Assembly (NCBI GenBank): GCA_937951685.1
Contig: CALFBG010000259.1
Coordinates: forward strand, 1 to 41,972
Reading direction: 5' to 3'
DNA from: an uncultured Saprospiraceae bacterium
GTDB lineage: Bacteria > Bacteroidota > Bacteroidia > Chitinophagales > Saprospiraceae
DNA length: 41,972 nt
The notes beneath the pieces are model-generated. The model saw only the letters and a list, made by a program, of their open reading frames with translations. It was not told the origin of the DNA and made no database searches. Below are positions 1-10,513 of this stretch, in pieces. Numbering within the stretch: position 1 is the first letter of the stretch; each line of letters opens with the position of its first letter. The translations under genes were made by a program, and so were the position numbers.

Positions 1-550
1 TAATTCCAATGGACTGGCATTTCGTATTCAACCATTTTGGCGCAACCATGATGGGTAGTTTTTCCACCAAATCTCGAATAATTTCAAAAGAAGCACTCCC
101 CGAACCAATAATAATTCCTGCTCTTAAAGTCGTAAAATTATAGTTTCCTTTTCCTAGCTCCACTTCTACGTTTTTTCTAGAGCTTAAGTGCGCTGAAAGG
201 CTCTCTTCGTTGACAATCCCGCTGAGATAAATGACGTGTTTCACTTTCGTTTGATTGATTGCTTCGCGAAAATTAATCGCGGATTCCTCTTCGATCGTCT
301 GGTAGTCGCCAGAAGCGGACATACTATGCACCAAGTAGTAAGCACCGTCAATATCTTTAGGGATTTTCGCTAAGGAAGGTTTATCCAATAGATCTAGCTG
401 AATGACTTCAATACTCTTTTTGAGCGAAGCTGGTGGGTTAAACCGTTTCGTATCTCGTACACAGCAAATTACTTCGTGCCCCATTTTTATTAAATCGGGA
501 AGCAAGCGTTTTCCGATGTATCCTGTTGCGCCAGTTAGTAAGATTCTCAT
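1..550 (-). CDS. NAD(P)-binding SDR/NmrA-like protein, 3' end outside window
   Basis: The minus strand is open from an ATG at 550 to the window edge, so only the N-terminal ~183 residues are present. The protein begins MRILLTGATGYIGKRL, a Rossmann fold with the GxxGxxG dinucleotide-binding loop. It continues with a YYLVHSM stretch typical of the atypical SDR subgroup often annotated as NAD(P)H-binding or DUF2867-associated proteins. A later IIIGSGSASFEIIRDLVEKLP segment also fits that subgroup. These proteins often act on quinones or sugar-like substrates, but the substrate here cannot be told. The start is clear because the nucleotide-binding loop begins seven residues after the methionine. 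The next gene upstream (CBS protein) is on the same strand but is separated by about 300 bases and a terminator, so this gene probably has its own promoter. Confidence 0.85.
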   Translation of the reverse strand, partial: MRILLTGATGYIGKRLLPDLIKMGHEVICCVRDTKRFNPPASLKKSIEVIQLDLLDKPSLAKIPKDIDGAYYLVHSMSASGDYQTIEEESAINFREAINQTKVKHVIYLSGIVNEESLSAHLSSRKNVEVELGKGNYNFTTLRAGIIIGSGSASFEIIRDLVEKLPIMVAPKWLNTKCQSIGI

Positions 551-778
551 GTTTGGTAGTTTGTGGTTTCGAAGGTGGCGTTTTAGTGTATCTTGTATGC
601 CGTTCCCCTAGATAACGTTGTAGCAAGAAGAGGGTTCAGCTAAATTTTCTTTTATCGCACGAACCAGCTTCTTCATTACTTAGTTAACAAGATTTATGAA
701 CATTAAGTTCTACGCTAGTAACAAACAAACAATATCATTTAGCTAATAACCTAACTCAACGAAAGACGAAGTTTATTC

Positions 779-819
779 AAAAAAATATTGGTTTACCGCA
801 TTCCTGCCATAAACCAATA
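779..819 (-). terminator. Rho-independent terminator after the CBS gene
   Basis: A 10-bp perfect inverted repeat (tattggttta at 786-795, taaaccaata at 810-819) has a 14-nt loop. Read on the minus strand it is followed at once by seven U residues (A-tract at 779-785). It lies 33 bases past the stop of the CBS-domain gene, where an intrinsic terminator is expected. Confidence 0.75.
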
Positions 820-852
820 CCTGCATCAAAAAATAAAAATAAATCTACCTTG

Positions 853-1287
853 CTACCCGTTCAAAACTTCTTTGTATAGAATCGGTGTTGGATACTCTCT
901 TTTGAGCACAAATTTGATGACATCAAAAGCAGTAATAACCCCTTTCAACTCATTGCGTAGATTCACGACGGGGAGCGTTTTGAATCTTTTGTCCATAAAT
1001 AACTCGGCGGCGGTACCGACTTTGGCTTTTGGTTCGATGGTGAGAATTCTGGTGGTCATTGCATCCTTTACCAGATTGCTTTGTTCTTTGCCGTCCGGCT
1101 TTCGGGAATTCTTCCACAAATCGTAAGAAGTGATCAATCCAAGGAGGATACCATTTTCAACAACGGGTAATTGTTGTAGTCGCTTTTGGACCATTATGTT
1201 AGAGACGGATTCGATTGTGTCGGTTGGACCAACGACAACAGGATTTTTAGACATGATTTTACGGACTTCTTCATTTAGCATAGGCAT
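853..1287 (-). CDS. Twin CBS-domain protein
   Basis: This 144-residue protein consists almost entirely of two CBS motifs (about residues 8-60 and 73-130), which together form one Bateman module. Typical signatures are visible: an opening VRKIMSKNPVVVGPTDTI, then QLPVVENGILLGLITSYDL, then the second copy with VKDAMTTRILTIEP and LPVVNLRNELKGVITAFDVIKF. Stand-alone CBS pairs usually sense adenosyl ligands (AMP, ATP, SAM) and act on partner proteins. No partner is obvious, since the neighbours are an SDR protein and TamB, both at a distance. There is no signal peptide, so it is cytoplasmic. The gene appears monocistronic: a terminator follows it, and about 370 bases separate it from the end of the upstream gene. 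Confidence 0.9.
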   Translation of the reverse strand: MPMLNEEVRKIMSKNPVVVGPTDTIESVSNIMVQKRLQQLPVVENGILLGLITSYDLWKNSRKPDGKEQSNLVKDAMTTRILTIEPKAKVGTAAELFMDKRFKTLPVVNLRNELKGVITAFDVIKFVLKREYPTPILYKEVLNG

Positions 1288-1660
1288 TCTATTTAAAGGG
1301 TTTACGACTAGGTGAATACTAATGAAAGCTAAAAGCCATGACAGTGATAATAATGCGGCGGTAATCTTACCATACTGTTAGCCTTGCTTCATTCAGCGGC
1401 TCAAAAGGTTTTTGAAGCTAACTATTTGATCTTGTAGACAACAAAGTTGATCATCAACGTCAAAACCTATCTAAAAATAAGATTAAAATCCATAAAATGA
1501 AATAAAATTGCCAAAAAACAGTTAAACGACAAGAAATATACTGTAATTACCCCCTTTATACAGTTAAAAAAGGCACGAAACAAATAAAACCGACAAATTA
1601 AATTTGGAATCCATTTTCAAGAACTAATGTTTTCTAACTACGCACAGCAGTTGGAAACGG
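1288..1660. other. Intergenic region between tamB end and CBS gene start
   Basis: This A+T-rich stretch of about 370 bases has no convincing coding ORF. It must hold the promoter of the CBS gene (minus strand) and the 3' end of the tamB transcript. An imperfect repeat (aactaa near 1622 against ttagtt near 1660) could fold just past the tamB stop, but no U-tract follows it. Confidence 0.5.
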
Positions 1661-4600
1661 TTAGTTTGAATTTTTAGGCGCAAGGCTGCGCGCAGATTTT
1701 TTCATTCCGGAGATAAACTCGTCGAAGGTGTCAAACTCTCGGCGGAAACTTAAGCCTAAGCCCGTTTTATTCCGCTGCGCACCAATGACCTGATCGGTAC
1801 GTTGATAAAAACGAATTTTATATTCTTGGTCGCGGGTCAAGATATATTCGATGACTAGATTTCCTGCGGTAAAAACGCCGGACTGCCCAGAGCTTGATCC
1901 ACCAATATCAATATTTCCACCGACGTCAATCGACAGTCGATTGTTCCAAAGATAACTTTTGATTCTTGCCTGAATTTCGTTTCCAATTAAAGTTTCCTCT
2001 AGATTGTTTTGGTCTACGGTTTCAAAAGCATTATAATTCACATCGAAATCAATTCCGGAGATAAAGCCTACATCCGTAAATACTTCTGAGAGGATTTCCG
2101 AAAGGTAAAAAGAAAGTTGTTGGGTAAACCATTCACTCACCGTGTTGATCACGAAGTTTCGTTGTCGAGAGGGAGAAATGGCACCCGAGGAGTTTGGCAA
2201 GAAGTTTTTGGTGGCTAAAAGCCCAAAGACTTGTCGATTGAGTTCGTTTTGGTCTTGTCGAATGATGCGCAATTTATTATCTGCATAGGATTTCAATTCT
2301 CCCGAAATATTTGGAAATCCAATCTCAAAATTAATATCTGGTTTGAGTAATTCTCCGCCCACTTGCATCGTCAAACTGACGGGCGTTGCCTGTCGGGCTT
2401 CTGTTTGAATTTCGGTAGAAGCTCCTTCCAAATATTCCGCCAAGAAGACGGACAAAGAAGTACTTAGATCTGCATATTGCGCTTCGAGGTCTAACTTTGC
2501 CCCTAAGGGTTCGCCATCCCAACTAATCAACCCTCCCCGCACCAAATTAAACGGTTTATTAATCAAACTCAGGGTAAACAAATAACTTCCTTGGTAAATT
2601 TCGTAATCGCCGTACATTTTCAATCCGCCGGAACTCGTTACACTGATTTGTAAATTTCCATCGCCCGTTCCACGAATAATATCTCCTGCTCTTTCATCAA
2701 AGATTAGGAAAACCTCTGCATTTTGGTTCATGGCGAAATTCATCGTGAGATTCACTCCTTCAATTTCCGTTGATTCTTCTTTAACGGCTTTGACTTTAGA
2801 TTTGTCTTTAAACTTAATAAAACTCACTGCCGACGCATTGGAACCGTAGGTTACCGGAATAAAAAGTTTGGTACCCGATCCCGTCTCCGCCACAATGTTA
2901 ATATTTGTCAACTTAAAATCTCCAATAAAACTTACATTCGCGGCACCGATTCCTTGTCCATAATACAAGGAGTTGTCCGTTTTATCCGTATCCAAGCCTA
3001 AAAACCGATCTGTATCTAAGCTAATATTGAGTCCAAAATCGCGGAGATAATTATGGGTAATACCGCCAGTTATATTGGCAACGTTGCCATATTTATCGTA
3101 GATTTTGCTGCCCGTAGCATCAAATATTTGATTGTTAATGCGAACGGTATCGTCGGGGATTTCGTAGTGTGTATTCAAATAGTCTACCGTGATCCCGCCG
3201 TCAAAAATCCTCGCAAAACCATCCATTTCTATTTGGTCGGGCACACCGCTGAGGCGTACTTCTCCGTCGATAAAACCAACCGTTTCTGAAATGTCATTTC
3301 CAATAAAATACTCGGCAATCGCGAGTGGGTAATTAGATAAGCTAAGGTCAAAATCAAAATAGCTGGTGGGATACTTTGTCACTTTAGAACGTGGCTGATT
3401 GTACATACCTTCGGCGGTAAGTTGCACGTCGCCATTCGTAATGGACAAGTAGGCGTCTAGTGTATCTTGCAAACTGGCCAAACTAGCATCCAAGCGTAAT
3501 ACGCCCCAATCATCTTTATTAATCCACAATGTATCGATGACCGCAACGGCGGATAAACCTTGCAATTTATAAATATTCTCTACCTCGGCGGTGATATTAT
3601 ATTTTCCCGCAAAGTCTAAGCGTTTATAATCCCAGTATTCGTTGATTACGCCTACGTCAAAATTCTCTAAGCCAAGTGTCAAACCACGCTCTCCGGTGCT
3701 TTCTAGGACAATACGTTTATCCTCATTGAGCATTTCGAAGTTTTTCGTCTCAATATATTCCTTAGCAAACCGAATATAATTATCCCGTTCAATTTGCCAT
3801 TTGTCTCCTAGAATCACTAAATCGGAAGTCAAAAAGCGAATTTGATAATAATCATCATTAAAAAAGAGCAAGCCATTCAAGTTCAAATCATCGAAGACAT
3901 TGGTGAAGTTGGTAGAATTGAGTTCGAATTCTAAAGTATCTCGATCAAGGTTCCCCATGATGTAAATCGGATCAAAATTTTGCTTGCCATTGATGACGGT
4001 ATTGGTAACTCCGAGATCAATTTTACTATGACTCGCTTTGGCATTTCCGAGTAGCACAATATTATTTAAGAGTACATTCTCGTATTTAATTTTCTCAATT
4101 TCTAAATCCAGAAATAAACTATCGGCTTGATTATCAAAATATCCCGAAGCTAAAATATTCCGCAAAGTATCTAAACGATTGTCGACTAATTTTGTGAAGT
4201 TCTTAGAATCGAAAAGTTGAAGATTAAAATCAAAGGTATTTGTTCCTAATAGCTTATTTTTCGATTTGATGTTGAAGCGGTTAGAGATTTCGGGATAATT
4301 CTTTTCTACAAATTGTACAATTACTTCGGATAAATTCTTAATGTCGTACTGACCATTGATGGCAGCATTAAACATCTCAGAGTTCAAATTAATCGACCGT
4401 CGATTAAAAGCGTCAAAAGTAGAGAAGAGGATTAAAGAATCTAGCAAATATTCCTCCGTGCCGTTATGAATCGCTTTGAGTGAATAAGCTTTTGCACTTC
4501 CGTTTAATTTATCAACGGCAATATCTTTGAAGTTGAAATCAATATCACCGGAGAAAACGAAATCGTTGGGTGTTAGATTAAGTGATTTTAAATCCAAGCG

Positions 4601-6535
4601 TTTGACTTGTGCCTTAAAATCAAAAACGGGAATACTATCCACTAAGGCAACCGTTCCATCAAAGTCAAACCAGATATTTTCGTCTTTAATTACAAAGTTA
4701 CCATCGAATAGGTTTTTATTGATTTCGCCGTCAATTTTCAAGTTTTGGTAAGTGTATCCGCGAAAACTAAAGTCTTCAATCGTTGCGCCCAATTTAGCAC
4801 TGGCCGTTTCTAGTGTCAAGCCAATTCCATCTTCAACTTGCGAGTTAAACGTTACTTTCCCAATTTCAGGATTACCGGACCAAGTGCCCAAATCAAAGTC
4901 TAGCAAGGATAATTTCCCTGAGTAACTCGCTGCGGCTCGACCTGGCTTTAAATCCAAACGCATATTCATGGAGGCTCTCCCCAGGTCCGTATTCAAATCA
5001 CCATTTGCCACAAAATCAATAAAGAAACCATCAAACCGACCTTTAAAGTCTAAATTACCCAATCGATCAAAATTTTGTGGGGGTTCAAAGTTTGGTAGCA
5101 ACAACTTTAGCGTTTGGATATTGGAAGTAAACCGATCTACGTTGAGGTTGAGCAATTCTTGGTTCCGTCTGGCTAAATCCCGAGAGCTAAAATCGCCAAC
5201 GAAAGTCGTCCCTTTCCCCAATTGAACCACTAAATCTCTTCCTCTTAGTTTGTTCACAAAGCCCGTTACGACGCCGTCAATCCTAAAGACCTCTTCCTCA
5301 TTTTTAGCAAAAAAGGTGTTTTCTCGAAGTTCTGGTGCGAAAGTCATAATATCCTTAACCGCAATATTGGCTTGGTTGAAACGACCTAGCATTCGGACGT
5401 TATCATTATAGCTCTTAAAATCGCGGTAAGTCTTATATTTTAAAACGAGTGTATCGCCCAATTGACTCTGTGGCGTAATCAGATTCATTCCATTCAGCAC
5501 AACGGTTCGATCCGATACTTTCACCTCTTTTACGGTCAATTGATTGAGCACAAAACCACTAGCATCTTCGAGAGAAGACTTGACGATTTCTCCCGTATAG
5601 ACCTCTTCTGTAAACTGAAAATTATCGACATCTAGGTTGATATCAAAAACGGCTAAATGATCATAATCCAAAATATTATCCGGCGTCAATTTGATCGGAC
5701 TACGTTCGACGTTATTCAAATTGAATTTGGCTTCCGCTAAGCGAAAAGCATCAATTTTTAAAACAAATGGCTTGGCGGTACTGTCTGGAGGAGAAAGTGC
5801 AGCCTCCTCTTCGGGTTCGAGTAGTTTTGGGGGAAGGAACCGTTCTCGTTCTAGGATATCAACGGTTAATCCATCCAAATCTGCGGAAGCAATATCTACC
5901 AAATTATCCTTGATATTAATTTCATTAATCCTAACGATGCCTTCCGGCAAATCCATGATTAGTTTTTGTCCCAAAGGATAATCATCTTTGACGAATCGCA
6001 CATTTTTCAGGTGCAACACATCAATATCGAAATCTAAGGGTTTCTTGGCTGTTGTATCTTTGGGGGTGCCGTTGTCAAAATAGTCTAGGATAAACTGAAG
6101 ATTATTATGATAAGCGCCCGAATCTTTCCGGATATTGAATTGAGTATCCTCCAAATAGAGTTCATCTACATCAATTTTTCCACTCACCAAATCCAGCAAA
6201 TTACTGGTTAGCGTAGTTTTAAGTACTTTAGCATAAAGTAAAGTATCCCCCGCTTCATCCTCAATTAGGACATTTCCAAGCACCAATTTATTAAAGAGTT
6301 CAAAATCAACGTGATCGACTTTTACGGTCGTGTTTAGGCCATCGGATAGGTATCCGGTAGAGAAATCGACTAATTTTCGTTGAACGGTGGGATGTTGGAG
6401 TGCAAAATAGACCAATAAGTAAAGCAGTATCAGAAAGAGCAAAAGCCACTTTAAGATACCCCAGAACTTTTTAAAGAACCGTCTCCGCTTACGCTTGCGG
6501 GCAATCTGTTCAATTAGATCATTTGTACTATTCAT
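1661..6535 (-). CDS. tamB: TamB-like inner-membrane-anchored lipid/OMP assembly protein
   Basis: This 1624-residue protein has the TamB/AsmA-like layout. A very basic N-terminus (residues 13-23) precedes a single transmembrane anchor (about 25-46). A long periplasmic body of repetitive beta-strand sequence follows, and the conserved C-terminal TamB (DUF490) domain occupies about residues 1180-1580. Recognisable pieces of that domain include GVNLTMNFAMNQNAEVFLIF and the LDLEAQYAD region. TamB proteins span the periplasm and are linked to phospholipid transport and outer-membrane protein assembly. The length is normal for Bacteroidota members. No TamA or TamL partner gene is adjacent, so any partner must be encoded elsewhere. 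The start is an ATG with the basic stretch directly after it. The gene stands alone, with about 340 bases on either side. Confidence 0.93.
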   Translation of the reverse strand: MNSTNDLIEQIARKRKRRRFFKKFWGILKWLLLFLILLYLLVYFALQHPTVQRKLVDFSTGYLSDGLNTTVKVDHVDFELFNKLVLGNVLIEDEAGDTLLYAKVLKTTLTSNLLDLVSGKIDVDELYLEDTQFNIRKDSGAYHNNLQFILDYFDNGTPKDTTAKKPLDFDIDVLHLKNVRFVKDDYPLGQKLIMDLPEGIVRINEINIKDNLVDIASADLDGLTVDILERERFLPPKLLEPEEEAALSPPDSTAKPFVLKIDAFRLAEAKFNLNNVERSPIKLTPDNILDYDHLAVFDINLDVDNFQFTEEVYTGEIVKSSLEDASGFVLNQLTVKEVKVSDRTVVLNGMNLITPQSQLGDTLVLKYKTYRDFKSYNDNVRMLGRFNQANIAVKDIMTFAPELRENTFFAKNEEEVFRIDGVVTGFVNKLRGRDLVVQLGKGTTFVGDFSSRDLARRNQELLNLNVDRFTSNIQTLKLLLPNFEPPQNFDRLGNLDFKGRFDGFFIDFVANGDLNTDLGRASMNMRLDLKPGRAAASYSGKLSLLDFDLGTWSGNPEIGKVTFNSQVEDGIGLTLETASAKLGATIEDFSFRGYTYQNLKIDGEINKNLFDGNFVIKDENIWFDFDGTVALVDSIPVFDFKAQVKRLDLKSLNLTPNDFVFSGDIDFNFKDIAVDKLNGSAKAYSLKAIHNGTEEYLLDSLILFSTFDAFNRRSINLNSEMFNAAINGQYDIKNLSEVIVQFVEKNYPEISNRFNIKSKNKLLGTNTFDFNLQLFDSKNFTKLVDNRLDTLRNILASGYFDNQADSLFLDLEIEKIKYENVLLNNIVLLGNAKASHSKIDLGVTNTVINGKQNFDPIYIMGNLDRDTLEFELNSTNFTNVFDDLNLNGLLFFNDDYYQIRFLTSDLVILGDKWQIERDNYIRFAKEYIETKNFEMLNEDKRIVLESTGERGLTLGLENFDVGVINEYWDYKRLDFAGKYNITAEVENIYKLQGLSAVAVIDTLWINKDDWGVLRLDASLASLQDTLDAYLSITNGDVQLTAEGMYNQPRSKVTKYPTSYFDFDLSLSNYPLAIAEYFIGNDISETVGFIDGEVRLSGVPDQIEMDGFARIFDGGITVDYLNTHYEIPDDTVRINNQIFDATGSKIYDKYGNVANITGGITHNYLRDFGLNISLDTDRFLGLDTDKTDNSLYYGQGIGAANVSFIGDFKLTNINIVAETGSGTKLFIPVTYGSNASAVSFIKFKDKSKVKAVKEESTEIEGVNLTMNFAMNQNAEVFLIFDERAGDIIRGTGDGNLQISVTSSGGLKMYGDYEIYQGSYLFTLSLINKPFNLVRGGLISWDGEPLGAKLDLEAQYADLSTSLSVFLAEYLEGASTEIQTEARQATPVSLTMQVGGELLKPDINFEIGFPNISGELKSYADNKLRIIRQDQNELNRQVFGLLATKNFLPNSSGAISPSRQRNFVINTVSEWFTQQLSFYLSEILSEVFTDVGFISGIDFDVNYNAFETVDQNNLEETLIGNEIQARIKSYLWNNRLSIDVGGNIDIGGSSSGQSGVFTAGNLVIEYILTRDQEYKIRFYQRTDQVIGAQRNKTGLGLSFRREFDTFDEFISGMKKSARSLAPKNSN

Positions 6536-6875
6536 CTCATAAAATCAGCGAATTATCGTTTAGTTTACAGTTTGATTTAAGAAGACCTGTTTCAATTAAA
6601 CAAAATAATTCGCCAGATTTATTCTTACTAAAGCAGTTTTAACGTATAATTAAGCTTTCTAGGTTGTGCCAATTGCAGTAGTTATTGAAACGACTACTAT
6701 TAGCTCCCCAAAATTAATAGAAAACGAGCAATTATGCGTAGAACTTAAATAATAAGTTGGGAAAAAATTCAACTAATTGATCATATGACAATTTTGCCGT
6801 GGAAGGAAAGACGAAAAAAGGAAGATAAATATCAATGGAGAGTAGAATTGTAGCGGCACAGCCAAAATGCACCGC
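6536..6875. other. Intergenic region upstream of tamB
   Basis: About 340 bases of A+T-rich DNA lie between the minus-strand YheT-like gene and tamB. It must carry the tamB promoter. I found no small ORF, strong hairpin or clear TAnnTTTG box in it. Confidence 0.5.
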
Positions 6876-7850
6876 CTAAACCACTTTTCCTAAAAATTCA
6901 AGAATTCGATGATCCGCCCAAGTAAAACCTGGCTTTTGAAAATCGACAAAGGCGACGTGTCCACCGTATTTAGGCATTTCTAGGTTTAAGTATCGACTTG
7001 ACTTTGCAATCTCAATGGGATAGCACTTTTTTCCTAAAAAACTATCATCAATCGCGTTAAGCAATAAGGTTGGGATTTGAACTTCGGGCAAAAGTGGTAA
7101 ACAACTACAACGAGTCCAATAATCAACCGCACTATCAAATCCGTGAACAGGTGCCGTATATCGACCATCAAATTCAATAAAATTCTTAGAACGGTAGACG
7201 GCTTCCCAATCAATCTCCGCTGTAGGAAAAAGCGCTTGTTTCGCTTTGACTTTGAGTTTCAAAGATTTCAAGAAATTACTGACGTACAATTTATTATTCC
7301 ACTTTGCAATTTCCATGCTCCCATTCACCAAATCAACTGGTACAGAAACCCCAACGGCAGCTTTTATCTCTGACGGAATTTGAGCCCCTTCTTCTCCTAC
7401 GTACTTAAGCATCACGTTTCCTCCTAAACTAAAACCAACCAGTGCTATTTTAGTATATTTTTCTTGTTGTCGGACATGCTGAACGACTGCTTTTAAATCG
7501 TCACTTACGCCACTGTGATAAGTCCGTAGCAAGCGATTCGTTTCCCCCGAACAAGATCGGAAATTAAGTCCTACAGCATCCCATCCTTGCAAATTTGCCA
7601 TTTGCAGCAGGGACTGTATATAAGGTCTTCCCGCGTCTCCTTCAAGACCATGGAGCGCAATCAACAATCGCTCCGATTTATCCGTTTTTGTCCAATCTAA
7701 ATCCAAGAAATCACCATCGGGCAATTCTAGGCGTTCGCGGGACAGCGACGCTGGAGGAACACTTCTAAAAACACCTGCATAAATGGTGTGAACATGAGCA
7801 TTTCTAAAATAAATTGGCGCTTGGTAGCTCGAGGATTCAATTATGGGCAT
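6876..7850 (-). CDS. YheT-family alpha/beta hydrolase
   Basis: This 324-residue cytoplasmic protein has the typical YheT N-terminus, in which YQAPIYFRNAHVHTIYAGV precedes a strand ending in LPDGDFLDLDW. The oxyanion region is LIALHGLEGDAG and the nucleophile elbow is GFSLGGN, with Ser at about residue 141. An acidic residue in the IDDSFLG segment (about 268) and a His in GGHVAF (about 297) complete an apparently intact Ser-Asp-His triad. Family members are annotated as putative carboxylesterases or acyltransferases, and the natural substrate is generally unknown. The length matches the family. It is transcribed in the same direction as the amidohydrolase gene upstream, about 90 bases away, so co-transcription is possible but not shown. 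Confidence 0.9.
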   Translation of the reverse strand: MPIIESSSYQAPIYFRNAHVHTIYAGVFRSVPPASLSRERLELPDGDFLDLDWTKTDKSERLLIALHGLEGDAGRPYIQSLLQMANLQGWDAVGLNFRSCSGETNRLLRTYHSGVSDDLKAVVQHVRQQEKYTKIALVGFSLGGNVMLKYVGEEGAQIPSEIKAAVGVSVPVDLVNGSMEIAKWNNKLYVSNFLKSLKLKVKAKQALFPTAEIDWEAVYRSKNFIEFDGRYTAPVHGFDSAVDYWTRCSCLPLLPEVQIPTLLLNAIDDSFLGKKCYPIEIAKSSRYLNLEMPKYGGHVAFVDFQKPGFTWADHRILEFLGKVV

Positions 7851-7939
7851 TATAAAAAATATTGGATTAGTGTTTAGTTTTCACGCTATTCATTGGAAGA
7901 GGTTTATTCCGTTCGTTATTACCTTACGTAGTTTTTGCT

Positions 7940-9217
7940 TTATTCTTGCTTGTAAATAATACCATCTTTCATCACAAACTTAATGTCCAATAAAGTTTCT
8001 ATTTTATCCACCGGATTATCTTGCACCGCAATGATATCCGCTAGTTTACCAACTTCAATGGAACCCAATTTATCGTCGATCCGTAAAAGCTCAGCGGCAG
8101 TCATCGTAGCCGACTGAATGGCTTTCATGGCGGGCATCCCCGCTTCAACCATGTAAATAAACTCTTTGGCATTTTCGCCGTGTGGGAAAACACCCGCATC
8201 GGTACCGAAGGCAATTTTCACTCCTGCTTGATAAGCCCTTCCAAAAGTCGCTTGGATTAAAGGCCCCATTTCTAAAGCTTTAGGGACGACCACTTCGGGA
8301 AAATAGCCTGGTTCTTTGGCTTTTTCTGCGACAAATTTGCCAGCAGAAATCGTTGGTACGTAATAGGTTCCTTTTTCTTTCATCAACTGCATGATCTCTG
8401 GTGTCATTTTAGTACCGTGTTCGATACTGGTAATTCCCGCTAAAACGGCTCTTTTCATCCCTTCCGCACCGTGTGCATGTGCTGCTGTGATCATGCCATA
8501 ATCGTTGGCGGTAGCAACAATCGCTTCTAATTCTTCCATCGTGAATTGTGGTCCTTGTCCGTCTTTAGCCACACTCAGTACGCCGCCCGTTGCGGTGATT
8601 TTAATACAGTCAGCACCATTTTTATAGCGTTGGCGAACTGCTTTTTTAGCTTCTGCGGGACTGTTGATTACGCCCTCTCGTGGGCCAGGATCTCCCATCA
8701 AGTCTTGCTTGAGTCCGTTGGAAGGATCTGCGTGTCCTCCAGTGGTGGCAATACTTTTTTCGGCGGTATAGATTCGGGGACCTTCCACGTAACGGCGATT
8801 GATGGCATTCCGTAGAGAAACGTTGATGCCCGTTCCTCCTAAATCTCGGACGGTAGTAAAACCCGCCATTAGCGTTCTGCGAGTATACATCGTGGCTTTC
8901 AGTGCAAGGTCACTTTCGTTGAGTCGAAAACTTTCCATGTATCGAGTTTTGCTACTTTGCGACTCTAAATGTACATGCATATCCATCAATCCCGGCAATA
9001 CAGTTTTATCTTTTAGATTGATCAGCTTATCTTCTTCTCCGGCTTTCTGATACCCTTTTTCTATGGCAATAATTTTATTTCCTTCAATAATGATCGTTCT
9101 TTCTTTAGCGACTTGCGAAGATTTTCCGTCGATCAATTGACCACAATGAACGTAAGTTTTTTGGGCGAAACTCCAATTGAGCGAAAGCAAACAAAGGAGA
9201 CATAATATATTTTTCAT
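7940..9217 (-). CDS. Exported metal-dependent amidohydrolase
   Basis: This protein has about 425 residues. The ATG at 9217 is preferred over an upstream in-frame ATG at 9298, because it places a signal peptide ([18 protein letters not shown]) at the N-terminus and avoids overlap with the upstream gene. Amidohydrolase-superfamily metal ligands are all visible: MDMHVHLE (about residue 80), the probable carboxylated lysine in CIKITATGG (about 205), AAHAHG (about 246), IEHGT (about 264) and the GTDAG aspartate (about 338). The overall pattern resembles imidazolonepropionase-like and Xaa-Pro or Xaa-Arg dipeptidase members, which cleave C-N bonds in small peptides or cyclic amides. A periplasmic dipeptidase role is reasonable, but the substrate is not determined. 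The 3' neighbour is the YheT-like hydrolase, and a membrane protein gene lies 46 bases upstream. Confidence 0.9.
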   Translation of the reverse strand: MKNILCLLCLLSLNWSFAQKTYVHCGQLIDGKSSQVAKERTIIIEGNKIIAIEKGYQKAGEEDKLINLKDKTVLPGLMDMHVHLESQSSKTRYMESFRLNESDLALKATMYTRRTLMAGFTTVRDLGGTGINVSLRNAINRRYVEGPRIYTAEKSIATTGGHADPSNGLKQDLMGDPGPREGVINSPAEAKKAVRQRYKNGADCIKITATGGVLSVAKDGQGPQFTMEELEAIVATANDYGMITAAHAHGAEGMKRAVLAGITSIEHGTKMTPEIMQLMKEKGTYYVPTISAGKFVAEKAKEPGYFPEVVVPKALEMGPLIQATFGRAYQAGVKIAFGTDAGVFPHGENAKEFIYMVEAGMPAMKAIQSATMTAAELLRIDDKLGSIEVGKLADIIAVQDNPVDKIETLLDIKFVMKDGIIYKQE

Positions 9218-9263
9218 AATCGTATTTTGGGTTCCAGTTTGTAGAATTGGAACTATAATTAAG

Positions 9264-10421
9264 TTACTGCAATAAATCTTTGCAAGTTTGGGTATCAAAG
9301 TATTGTTGTGCTCGATCCCAACGGCTTACCGTCAAAACTTCGAAATGACTATTTTCGGAATCTTCCATACAAACGCAGATTTCACGACCAATGCGTTTTA
9401 AAATACGCGGAGCATTGTAAGGCGCTACGTTCATTTCGGTAAAAGACCATTTATCAATGACGAGTCTTTTTCGGTCTTTACCGAAGATATCTTTTTTCAG
9501 ATAGTTTGGAAAACAATCTTCTTCCTTTTTATAAAAAAAGATACTTCCCTCGGGATGTGTTCCTGCGTACATTTTGAAAGATAAAGGATCATCCCAATAC
9601 CCAAAGTCGTTTAAAGCTGGTAGAAAACCAAACAACAAGATGAAAATAAATAGTATAGGTCGTTGCATCAGCTGCTTGCCAAAGGATTTCCAAATATTCA
9701 TCTCTCCAAAAAATAATAGATAAACGAGTGCCATCATGGCTAGGTTCCAAGGCCAAACAACGACGTTCCATTGGTGCCCAAAAGGACCGAGTAAAGCTAA
9801 AATTAATCCGTGAAAGCCTAAGAGTAGGATAACAGCCCATTTTCTCGTCATACGCCATAATAAGGACAAGGCTAATAATAACTCGATTGTCGCCGCAATA
9901 AATCCTAGTTGTGGTTGCGTAGACAAGAATTTTTCTAAGCCTAATGGTTCAAAAAGCCAAGGGAAAATATCTTCTACGAAGTAAATATTAAACTTGTGGA
10001 ATCCGCTCCAAAAGTAAGTAGCGATCAGTGCGAAACATAGCATGGATTGTGCCATACGCTTTTCTTTTTTTGTAAAAAAAAGAAGTAGCAATAGCAAATT
10101 CATTTGGTAGAACCAAGGTTGCAAGCGATTAATATCTTGCAAAATTAAAATTCCAGATACCGAAAAAAAGCAAATCCAAGGTAAAGCGTGTTCTGCTTTA
10201 AAAATCAGTCCTAACAAGCTGAGGAGCAAAATCGCGAAAAATGGATATTCTAAAAAGCCTAATCCTGCCAAATCCAAGTGGGTAAAAGCAGCGATCATGG
10301 GAAAATCACGTAGCGTACTCAACCAAAGTTTATACGACAGTATGATTTGCAGTAATAAATTGGCAGCAATAAGGCTGGTTACCCAAGCAAGTTTTTCCCT
10401 TTTCGGTAATAATCTGTACAT
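9264..10421 (-). CDS. Polytopic membrane protein, possibly HTTM/DoxX-like
   Basis: This protein of about 385 residues has roughly eight to nine hydrophobic segments in its first ~285 residues and a soluble C-terminal part of ~100 residues. The ATG at 10421 ([13 protein letters not shown]) fits better than an upstream in-frame ATG at 10493, because the basic residues then lead directly into the first membrane segment. A segment with [13 protein letters not shown] after several helices recalls the SGxxKxN signature of HTTM (vitamin K carboxylase-like membrane) and DoxX/MauE-type proteins. I cannot confirm a carboxylase active site. The C-terminal domain has an unusual Cys cluster, ICVCMED. It lies 46 bases upstream of the exported amidohydrolase gene on the same strand and may share its transcript. 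The function is unknown. Confidence 0.75.
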   Translation of the reverse strand: MYRLLPKREKLAWVTSLIAANLLLQIILSYKLWLSTLRDFPMIAAFTHLDLAGLGFLEYPFFAILLLSLLGLIFKAEHALPWICFFSVSGILILQDINRLQPWFYQMNLLLLLLFFTKKEKRMAQSMLCFALIATYFWSGFHKFNIYFVEDIFPWLFEPLGLEKFLSTQPQLGFIAATIELLLALSLLWRMTRKWAVILLLGFHGLILALLGPFGHQWNVVVWPWNLAMMALVYLLFFGEMNIWKSFGKQLMQRPILFIFILLFGFLPALNDFGYWDDPLSFKMYAGTHPEGSIFFYKKEEDCFPNYLKKDIFGKDRKRLVIDKWSFTEMNVAPYNAPRILKRIGREICVCMEDSENSHFEVLTVSRWDRAQQYFDTQTCKDLLQ

Positions 10422-10513
10422 ACCAGCCAAATTAGTTATTTCGTAGTGGAAGACAAAACTAGTGCGTGGTAATCTAAACAAAATCAAACACACTCTAAAT
10501 TGGTGCTACTTGA

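Noticed and set aside
788..1126. 112-codon plus-strand ORF across the CBS gene
   Set aside because: It is the shadow frame of the well-supported CBS protein and contains the terminator region at its start.
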